A stretch of DNA of 64,000 nucleotides from Macrocystis pyrifera (lineage: Eukaryota > Sar > Phaeophyceae > Laminariales > Laminariaceae), in assembly GCA_031763025.1 (NCBI GenBank), contig JASSKH010000007.1:6215930-6279929 (forward strand), in the 5' to 3' direction. Numbering within the stretch: position 1 is the first letter of the stretch; the number at the start of each line of letters is the position of its first letter. Below the pieces are notes generated by a model. It searched no databases. It saw only the letters and a program-made list of their open reading frames with translations, and was not told where the DNA came from. Shown here in pieces: positions 56,101 through 64,000 of the stretch. Both the position numbers and the translations under genes were made by a program.

Positions 56101-59100
56101 CCCGCCTTCCTGGCATTGCGCCCTCCGCCTCTACCAACGTAGTGGCAATCTTCCCCCCATCCTTCCCCCCCCTCCGCGAAACTCGCAGGGCAACGAGAAC
56201 ATCGGACGGCAATGGTGAAACCCCCACCACCCCCCTCCGATACGGCGCGAATACACCCCCACCTCCCGCTCCCAGTGCCCTCGCTTCCCAAATATGAAAC
56301 CGGTCAAAAACCCACTCACACCCCTTGGTTCCCGCTCCCCTCCCCACCCCAATTGGTTTGGCGATTACCTCTGGCGTTCCGCTTCCAGGTCTGCCAGCTG
56401 CTCCTCGAGCTGCGTCATGTAGCTTGCGACTTCGGACAAGACGCTGCTCTTATTAGTCTTGGTCTGGATACCGCAGTCGAGCAGGAGCTGGCGGAGCTTG
56501 TCGATCTGCTGGGATGTCATCAGAGACCTTACGAGCGCGCGATTACAGACAAGAGCGAGGAACCAAAGTGGCAATTCTACTCAGCGAAACGCTCGTGGTT
56601 GATGTGCGTTTTTATAGGGTCATAGCGTGACGCGGTTCGAAAGCCGCGATACGCTCTCTGACTTAGACATGCCTTCACGCCATGTTGGGAGAGGACAGGA
56701 GGTATAAAAAGAAAATCAGGAAGGAACTCACGCCCCCCGCGAGCGCCATCCGGAAAGAAAACGCACTAATCGTACTGTATGCTCTGTTGCCCCCAGCTTA
56801 AGCAGGGGCGACCCTGGCTTCCGCCTTCTTGCCACCGAACCAATGATCGACGTTTCCATGGACGCGTTGAAATATAGCTTTTCCCTGAGGCTTTCCATCA
56901 TATCTCGAAATCGAAACAGGCAGACAAAAAACGGTACGCACGAACCGAAAAGACAAAATGGACGCTCCTCACCGCCGCTGCTCGCGCGCGTTTCTCTCCT
57001 TCCTCCTCAACTCAGACGCGTTCAGCGTCCTCCATTCCTGCTTCTCTCTCGCCTTGCCCCCCCCACCCCCTCCATCTTTGCCTTCGCCTGATTCTTCTTG
57101 GTCGCCACCTTGCGCGCCCAGGCCGGGAACGTCGGCGCCACCGTCTGCTCCCATTCGGCCTGGTCCTGCTCCGCTCAGTCCCAAAATATCGCCGCCCGAC
57201 CAACTCTCGTCAAGACTACGCCCCAGAGGCATCGCTCCTGAGTGTTGTCCTAGCATCCCTTGCGCGGACATTGGTAACCCGCTTTCGGGCTGCAAGTTAT
57301 CAACGACGCCGACGCTACCGACACCTGCGCCACCCGTCCCCAACTCCCCCGCCGGCCCCATCGACGCCCCTGCTACCGGGGTAGGGAAGCACCACCCCCA
57401 CAGCCCGAGCCCGGAAGCGTTGCCGATAGCGCTGTAGCCGCCCGCGGCTCCACCACTACCTCCACCATCATTACCACCACCACCACTGGCACCACCGGCC
57501 CCGACAGCACCAGCACCAGCACCAACAAAACCAACACCACCACCGCCGCCACCACCGGCCCCCCACCAGCACCAGCACCAACAAAACCAACACTACCACC
57601 ACCACCGCCACCACCACCACTACCGGCCGAAGCAGCACCCCCCGGCGTCCCCATCATGGCTGCCGAGTGCTGCGACGACAACGGTGTCCCCCTAGCCGCA
57701 GCGCCTGCCCCTGCCCCTACGGGAGCTGCCGTCTGTGGTGGTGGGCGGGCCAAAGGGTGCAGATTGGGGCGGTCGAAGGTGAAGTAGTGCCCGGGGGCCG
57801 CGGTGGTTGCGGCAACGGAGCCCGCAAGCCCGCAGCTGGTGCTGCTGCTCCTGCTATCAGTCTCGATCGGCGGTGGTGGCTGCGCCGTAGCTTGCTGCAT
57901 CATGAGGACTTGGTTTTGCAGGTCGAGAGACGGGAACATTAAGGACGACGCCTCCGAAGGGGGGGGGAAGCGACCAGGAGAGGTCCAAGTGGGCGGCAGA
58001 CGCAGGCGGGAGCGGCGGCGTCTCGGCGAGCTGCATGAGCGCGTTGAGTTGTTGGTGCTGCCGCTGCTGGTGCTGTTGGTGTTGCTGCTGCTGTTGCTGG
58101 AGCTGGAGCTTCTGGAGTTGGAGCTGCTGCTGCTGCTGCCATTGCTGCTGTTGGTGTTGCTGTCGATGTTGCTGCTGCTGTTGCCCACCCATGGTGTTGG
58201 TAGCATAAACGGACTCTTCCTTGACATTCGAATCCGCTTCCTGCTGGCTCCCGACTCTGAGGCAACGACAAACGCAGAGTCAGGGACGGGGTGGCACAAC
58301 GGAGGCATATTTACGCAGTCAGCGCAACGCAAAACACACGGCGACACAGCGGGGATCCCCGAAAAACAGCTCATCCCTCGAAGTTTAGTATCATACGACC
58401 TCCGCTTCGACTTCTAAGCGCGGCATCATTCCGACGTGGCGCGCAGAAGAGGAAGTACAGCAGTAGTAAATAACAGTGTATAACATACCACATCTTGTAT
58501 ACTACCCGCCCACAGTATACCACCTGGGAGGCCATTACTCTAAAATCCTAAACGACCACCCGAGTTATCATCCGGGGTACGGTTTATACCACACCCGCTC
58601 AGAAATAAAGCCTCATGATCAGCAGACGGGCCGGCTCTTATGGGTATAGTTTATCGCCGCCGTTGTCGTGTGTTGTGCAAACAATTTCATCCCAGGCCAG
58701 TTTTCCACTCAACTCGTGTTTGCATGTGGCGTCCTTGAACAATCTAGCTCTCATAATACCGAAGGTCGCGATGTCAAACACGCGTTGAAAGCGGTCGCCG
58801 CCGCAAATTATTCGTTTTGGACACCTAAGAACATGGCATAGCTGTTGCTAGGAAGTCACGTAACAGGATATTTGTAGCTGCCGTCAAAGCATGTGCGTTG
58901 GTGGATGGTAGACGGTGGGGACAGTTGGTGTTGTCTCATCGCTTGTAATCCGCTGCTGAATGTTGAATGTCCTAGGCAACCACTGCTATCACCCCCCGCC
59001 TTGATAGCACACACCTAAAATAACGACCTGGGAGTGGTGAATAATATAAAATCTCGAATGCCCACCGATTTCAACAATGCCGAAAATCCACTGTACACCA

Positions 59101-59625
59101 CTCCGGGTGACGAAAATCCCAAACCCCCCAAAATATCACCAGGGATGTGTTATGCATTGTCATGTACGGTACGATAATGCTGCGATGTGGTGTACATGAG
59201 CCTGGAGAACGCTCGTTTCCGTGAAAAATCGCTTGAGCATGCATCGATGAAAGCAGATCTGAGGCTGAGAAGGGAGAAGGCGGCCAGGGCCGTCCGAGTC
59301 CAGTCAACAACATCGCTGACATGCAAGCATCACCCGTTGCGGGTGCGAGCGCCCTCCGAAACTTGGAGCAGAGTATTCAACCCTCCAAGTTCCCCTGAGA
59401 GAAGAACTGTGTAGCAGCAGCAGCAGCACCAGCAGCAGCAGCAGCAGGTGCAGAAGCAATATCGCAAGTCCGCCTCTTTCGTGCAGAGAAGCCTCAAACG
59501 CGCGCAATGCGCTACACGAACGCCAAGCACTGTACCACTGCTGGCCACTTCAGACGTAACCCCCCAACCGTCTGCGCGCCCACTCGCCCCGCTGGGGCTT
59601 ACCCGCCGAACAAGTGGTCCGCCAT
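53166..59625 (-). CDS. bHLH-PAS transcription factor, stramenopile type
   Basis: A nuclear DNA-binding regulator is inferred from its domains. Minus-strand exons are 59625-59603 (MADHLFG), 58256-56973, 56527-56369, 55517-55466 (candidate), 55269-55106, 54563-54476 and 53741-53166 (stop TAG), about 780 residues. Exon 2 opens VGSQQEADSNVKEESVY, runs through a poly-Q stretch and a Gly/Ala-rich part, and ends in the basic region ELRRKERNAREQRR. Exon 3 gives the helix-loop-helix (SQQIDKLRQLLLDCGIQTK, NKSSVLSEVASYMTQLEEQ). Three exons make one PAS domain of about 110 residues (VALAMATVEGRLIESN, LSLTAPSDLQETF, KHVLAKAVLKKQ, SLTLVRDALGRPKYFLC). The tail is Ala/Ser-rich. Phases match at each join. Exon 2 loses frame at C9 (57959-57967) and again near C6 (about 57559), each a one-base homopolymer change that cancels the other, probably assembly error. 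The start could lie further upstream because the frame is open to 60009. Confidence 0.92.
55466..55517 (-). CDS. Candidate small exon between HLH and PAS exons
   Basis: The HLH exon ends in phase 2 and the PAS exon starts in phase 0, so an exon of length 3n+1 must lie between. This 52-bp segment, with acceptor GAAAAAG and donor TTT then GTAGGC, codes PHGAETFDLINQSHMQF and leads into VFAHASVALAM. That resembles the short linker before the PAS domain in relatives. The acceptor lacks a strong pyrimidine tract, so another exon is possible. Confidence 0.4.
59603..59625 (-). CDS. First coding exon of the bHLH-PAS gene
   Basis: ATGGCGGACCACTTGTTCGG then CGG precedes a GTAAGC donor in phase 2. The acceptor at 58257 (TTTGTCGTTGCCTCAG) supplies the missing base, and the joined frame runs directly into the poly-Q region, which otherwise has no in-frame start upstream of 58192. 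The intron of about 1.35 kb contains a CAG-rich microsatellite at 59415-59450. Confidence 0.6.
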
Positions 59626-59957
59626 GAGCCCGCCTGGCCGACGTTGAATGCCCGGCGCGCTGGTGCTGCTCTGGGTCGTCGGCTGTCGCGAATTTTCATC
59701 TAGCCGAGGCTGCCGCCGGTGCACAGGAAGAGAAGAGAAGGGAAAAAGGAGGCGGATATGCAGGGTTTGTTTCGTGCAGAATCGGGGAAGCACAGAAAGT
59801 AAAGGCGCTGCGTTGAAAACCGGCTGCCTAGGAGTACGATGGGTGTATGTAACATATATTGTACTCGTGTTGGGGGGGGGAGTCAAAGCCCGCTCTTGGC
59901 GCTCTCTGCTGTCTTTGCGTGCCGAAGCCATTTCATCTCCTCCCTTCTGTGCCACGT

Positions 59958-60215
59958 GTACATAACACGTTGCGCTGTTTCGATGCCCCCCCCCTGCACC
60001 ATTCGCCACCCTTCTTGTCCGCAGTCGGCCACAACGCAGTGTCTACTCCGAACACCATTGGGGAGATCTTCGTAGATCTCTCAATAGCTACTGTAGAAGC
60101 AACATTCATAGAAGGTCGGCCTGGTCTTGGCTTCTCCCCACCGGACATCGCCCCGAACATCACCCGCCCCGGTAGTCGCTCATTGCCATATTCACAGGAC
60201 TTCAATAACCGTATG
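59958..60215 (-). mobile_element. LINE fragment (C-terminal region)
   Basis: The minus frame reads RVMFGAMSGGEKPRPGRPS ... SPMVFGVDTALWPTADKKGG, matching RLMFGTIAGGESPKPGGQP and SPLVLGLGTALWPTAAKQTG in the copy at 26922. Both ends are lost. It overlaps the upstream open extension of the bHLH-PAS first exon, which argues against that extension being translated. Confidence 0.82.
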
Positions 60216-60362
60216 TAGTGTACTAATATAACTACCTGCATGATGATAAGCAATACAAGTGTAGCCCCTTCTAAGGGACGTCTACTGCCTTCATTCGGGA
60301 TTAGAGGTCCCTTACACACCAACGTCCCTCATCAGAGTTGGTACCACTGATACGGTCAGACT

Positions 60363-61126
60363 GGTGCACCGGTAGGGGGGGGTCCCCCCATTTTTCACTG
60401 CGTACTACATTTAGCTCGCTCGGGCGAGTGGCTTTGTACCTTATTCAAAATTGAATATTTTTGTTGTTTTTTGTGGTCGCAAAAGTAGCAAACAACCCCA
60501 TATATATATATATTTTTTTTTTTAAATCATCACTTTTACTTTCCAGCCTAATTCGTAGGAGGTTTTACCCTCAGCGATCTTCTGGACAAGCCGTAGTCAC
60601 AGGTGTCGCCCCTTCTCCCCCCCGGTACGTGCCTTTATTTTTTGTCGCGCAGCATTCCCACATATGGAGGTAGGTGGATACCGCGAAAAAAAGAAGCTTC
60701 AAAGAAGTAAGGTGGTCACTCGGACCGAGTGGTTCTCATTGGCTGAAAATACTAGACTCAACCCTGGTGCACCCGGTAGGGGGGGGTCCCCCCATTTTTC
60801 ACTGCGTACCACATTAACCTCACTCGGGCGAGTGGCTTTGTACCTTATTCAAAATTGAATATTTTTGTTGTTTTTTTTTGGTCGCAAAAGTAGCAAACAA
60901 CCCCATATGGAGGTAGGTGGATATCGCGAAAAAAAGAAGCTTCAAAGAAGTAAGCCACATTTACACCACTCGCGAGTGGCTCTCTACCTCATTCAAAATT
61001 GAATATAGATATATATTGTCGCAAGAGTAGCAAATAACCCCATACGGAGGTGGGTGGATATCGCGAAAAAAAAAAAGCTTCAAAGAAATAAGGTGGTCAC
61101 TCGGACCGAGTGGCTCTCACCGGCTG
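60363..61126 (+). repeat. Tandem repeat of about 170-400 bp units, interrupted by a SINE
   Basis: GTGCACC(C)GGTAGGGGGGGG, TTCAAAATTGAATAT, CCCCATATGGAGGTAGGTGG and GGTGGTCACTCGGACCGAGT recur in order two to three times. The units start near 60364, 60768 and 60951. TTCAAAATTGAA is a perfect 12-bp palindrome present in each unit. The first unit is split by the SINE at 60504. Confidence 0.8.
60504..60660 (-). mobile_element. SINE copy 3, 5'-truncated
   Basis: The body and A-rich tail match the 3' half of the SINEs at 24455 and 26166 (CGACACCTGTGACTACGG on the minus strand). The tRNA-like head is missing. CATAT occurs on both sides, and removing the element restores CCCCATATGGAGG, which is present uninterrupted at 60901, so the insertion site is verified within the window. 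Confidence 0.87.
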
Positions 61127-61133
61127 AAAATAT

Positions 61134-62236
61134 TCAGGGTGGTCCTCGGTAATTTTCCCGTCATTAAATTACCGCCCACCAGGGCGGAAACGGTATTTTG
61201 GCGGTTTACCGCCATAATTTGGAGATACCGCCTACCGCCGAAGCCAATACCGCCGAAAAAAAACCAAAAAACCGCCTACCGCCTGAAAAATACCGCCATA
61301 TTGCATTACCGCCGTGTTTGGAAATACCGCCTACCGCCTAAAACCCCTCGCCAACTCTAAATACCGCCCAAAAAGTGCCACCGACACTGAATACCGCAGG
61401 CGCGGGCTAGGGTAGCCAAGAGTGCACAGAAATCGGCGGCGGCGCAGGAGGAGAGGCCAAACATGGTGGCCAACCTTGCCTTGTAGATGTCACGAATGCC
61501 CATGTGAAGGGTATCCCCTGTCTGCCTGCCGTTGTGTGTCGCATTCGTTGCCTCGTTGCCGCTCTGCCTTCTACACTATTTATTTGTTCTACATTCAGGG
61601 CGGTCCTCGGGATCGGGGTTTTGTTCTTGTTTTTTTAGGCGGTGGCATTGCCATTTGACGATATTGTCTTTGTAAAAAACGTGCAGTGCTGGAGAAGAAC
61701 TGACATGATCTTATGGCGGTAGGCGGGGTTTCGTTTCGGCATGAAAATGCATAGTTAATCGCAGATTTCCCAGTTGGGTTTGCCTCGATTTCTCGCTTGA
61801 AACTAGAAATCGCCGTAAAATATTAAAAAAAAAACAAACGTGCAGGGCAACCGTCGGAAGGAGGTTTGCCGTTTGTTCGGGCTCCAACAACATCGCATAT
61901 TGCGAGGTACCGCAATAACCGCCAAGTCGTGTATGGTACCGCCGAAAAAAACGAAAATCGCTTCACCGCCGAAAAAAATATCACCGTATTGCATTACCGC
62001 CGTTTTTGGAAATACCGCCCACTGCCATAGTCGATACTGCCGAAAAACGAGAAATCGCTTTACCGCCAAAAAAACCCGCCGCATTGCGTTACCGCTGTTT
62101 ATGGAACTACCGCCTACCGCCACAGTCGATACCGCCAAAAACGAAAAACCGCCTACCGCCAAAACAAATACCGCCGAATGACCAACACCACCCCGCCTGT
62201 GTCCGCCAAACAAATCGTTACCGAGGACCACCCTGA
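61134..62236. mobile_element. 1.1-kb TIR transposon with TACCGCC subterminal repeats
   Basis: Perfect 19-bp inverted repeats TCAGGGTGGTCCTCGGTAA end the element, flanked by AAAATAT direct repeats (61127-61133 and 62237-62243). Dozens of (T)ACCGCC copies crowd 61165-61400 and 61905-62180, where a transposase would bind. A near copy of the terminus (TTCAGGGCGGTCCTCGGG) lies inside at 61593, so a second element end may be nested. The CAGGG start suggests hAT, which normally makes 8-bp duplications. No full transposase was seen. The minus strand at 61385-61535 has an open frame (MGIRDIYKARLATMFGLSS) that could be a transposase remnant or captured host DNA. Confidence 0.85.
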
Positions 62237-62389
62237 AAAATATGCCTTTGGGTCCTATCGAGGACTATTAATAGCGTATTTTGCTGATTCAAATCAAATA
62301 ACGCACAAGGGTCAAAGAACACCCGAGGGCAACCAACGAGGCGAGCGACGGCCCGCGTCCTCCCCGGGGCGCCACGGTCAGCGGCCGAT

Positions 62390-62770
62390 TGTTTCTGCTG
62401 GCACCGCCGAAGATGTTATCGCTCTTGGGACGTCTTGGGTGGTTGGCGCAGCCCCGAAGCCCCACGCAGGCACCAGCGAAGGGGATACAGCGATCGAACT
62501 TCTGAGCGAAGTCGTGATCTGGTCGGTGCTCGTGTAGTTTGCGAGGAAAAGTGGAATGAAAGACTGGGTTTGCGACGGCCTTGTGATTTTTTTAGGCGCC
62601 CCGGATGGTCTACTCTGTGCTAGGGGCCGTCGGACCTTGCGCTGCGGCTGCTGCGGTGGCCCTGTCTCTCGGGAATGGTGGATCTCACCTTTGAAGCAGT
62701 CGACGACACGGCTCAAGTTTGCGTGACTTGCTTCGGTCTCAGGAACATGCCACATCGAGTTACTCCTCAA
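62390..62770 (-). other. Possible exons of an unrecognised minus-strand gene
   Basis: A minus frame open for 156 codons contains NLSRVVDCFK directly before AAAG/GTGAGA, a strong donor near 62692. A following GC-richer stretch has an acceptor-like CTAGCACAG near 62620. No domain is recognised, so coding status is uncertain. Confidence 0.25.
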
Positions 62771-63186
62771 ATTGAACAACACGAAGAGCAAAACAAGCCC
62801 CAAAATACTTTTTGTCGAATTCGTTTTTTTCCGTTTGATCCGAATCATAAGTCAACACGCCTGCTTGGTGATTCACTTGTCGGCCTATCAGATGCAAATC
62901 AAATCAAACGAAAACAACATTGGCGAAGTATCATTAAAAAAAAATTCTCGTTGATACCGGCGCTTAATACGGGCCCTCAGCTGTTGTTTTTAAATTTTAT
63001 AAATACATTCCTGATACAGTATACGCGCGCACTTGTTGGATTGCCCAGTTTAGTGGCTTGAAGGCATTTCCCATGTACACTTTCTATACGTACGTGTGTA
63101 CTACAACAGGTATGACACACACCTACTAGTAGTACGATATACACGTGCACTTGTTTCATTGTTCAGTTTACAGCAGTAGAAGCTTA

Positions 63187-63292
63187 TAACGGGGAGGCAT
63201 AGTAAATAGGACCAAATATTGTTAGTAAACATATGGAAACATATGGGTGTTCGTGTGCACCGTAGGTCCTATTAACTATGCCCCCCTGTAAT
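63187..63292 (+). mobile_element. MITE family A copy
   Basis: The arms AACGGGGAGGCATAGTAAAT and ATTAACTATGCCCCCCTGTA pair with some mismatches, and AGGACCAAATATTGTTAGTA and CACCGTAGGTCCTATT are typical of the family. Confidence 0.83.
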
Positions 63293-63698
63293 AGCTGCAT
63301 TTGCGATTTGTTTTTGTGTTTTCATTGGGTGTCTTTCCGCTCCAGAGTTATTGGAGCCTATCCTGCGACCACGGACGGACTCTATTCTGGCGACGAGTTG
63401 CTGCCTTAAAAACACACGAACATCAACAACGCTTGGCGTAAAGCATTTTGCATACTATATCATCTTCAGGGATTATTTGCTAAACCGTGACCCAGCCTGT
63501 TTACGGTCGACACCCCGACTTCAAGTAGCAACGCTCATTCAAACAAAAACGAAGGATCTTGGGATAGCATGCGATGCCTGGTACCATTTGATGCCTGCAG
63601 TTCTGTGAGCGATGCCATCAAACTGCGAAGTGCGTCGTATCATCCACTCGTCAGGCCCGCTTGAGGACTGTACACGACTGCATACGGGATGATATGTT

Positions 63699-63830
63699 GA
63701 TCGGGTACCCGGGTACCCGAGTACCTGGTGGACCCGGTTCCGGTTACCTGAAAAACCGGGTTACCCGGTCACGAGTCCGAGTCCGGCCTTGGCGGGTACC
63801 CGTTCGTGGCGGGTATCCGGCGGGCAGCAC
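63699..63830. repeat. GGGTACCCG-type palindromic cluster
   Basis: CGGGTACCCGGGTACCCGAG and degenerate relatives (GGTTACCCGG, GCGGGTATCCGG) recur over about 130 bp. Each is close to a palindrome. Confidence 0.75.
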
Positions 63831-63924
63831 CCCTATGTTTCCACTCGTGTATGTGTCATGCATGGCAAATACTCGCTGCATCGCTGGTGCTGTATATATG
63901 CACGTATCGGTATTATGACGTATT

Positions 63925-64000
63925 CGAGTGTCCATCGCGCACGTAGTAGAACTACTTGTAGATATCTCACTCTCTGAGCGTGCTCGGTTGGTACATCCCT
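63925..64000 (-). repeat. Edge copy of the repeat at 32321
   Basis: The minus strand from the window edge reads AGGGATGTACCAACCGAGCA CGCTCAGAGAGTGAGATATC, matching 32321 onward for about 55 bp before the two diverge. The element continues beyond the window. Confidence 0.7.

Noticed and set aside
57373-58374. 333-codon minus frame as a complete protein
   Set aside because: Its first part reads poly-Q DNA as Ser/Asn. Splice phase from MADHLFGG and the acceptor at 58257 supports the Gln frame there; only the central part of this frame is used.

Overview
The window looks like nuclear DNA of a stramenopile, most likely a brown alga (inferred from family resemblance, not from a database search). 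The genes are split into short exons (about 25-600 bp, one of 1.3 kb) with GT-AG introns of 0.4-3 kb. They are set in sequence dense with homopolymers, microsatellites and small mobile elements. One gene encodes a bHLH-PAS factor of the single-PAS kind familiar from stramenopiles. Nothing bacterial was seen.

Layout: 1-1.9 kb is a minisatellite array with a roughly 400-bp higher-order period. From 7.49 to about 20.5 kb on the minus strand lies PRP19, the U-box/WD40 splicing factor; ten exons join in phase into about 490 residues, a candidate first exon is proposed and the last short exon was not found. From 20.5 to 26.9 kb are two tRNA-headed SINEs, small inverted-repeat elements and weak exon candidates. 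From 26.9 to 30.8 kb two 5'-truncated copies of one LINE face each other tail to tail. From 31 to 40 kb is mostly repeats, including a chain of truncated repeat units joined by C tracts.

From 40.3 to 44.6 kb on the plus strand is a modular secreted-type protein with three ten-cysteine modules separated by Pro/Thr/Ser-rich linkers; each module starts at a phase-1 intron. One of its introns holds a 738-bp transposon with a 3-bp target duplication. From 45 to 53 kb no gene was recognised. From 53.17 to 59.63 kb on the minus strand is the bHLH-PAS transcription factor. From 60 to 64 kb are a LINE fragment, a tandem repeat interrupted by a SINE, and a 1.1-kb terminal-inverted-repeat element rich in a TACCGCC motif.

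The genes do not form a functional cluster. The most distinctive signals are in the repeats. A C-tract-terminated repeat family forms chains with variable 5' truncation, and a 105-bp MITE family has one copy whose terminal G5 has become a run of 39 G. The cysteine-module protein is the most interesting coding feature.
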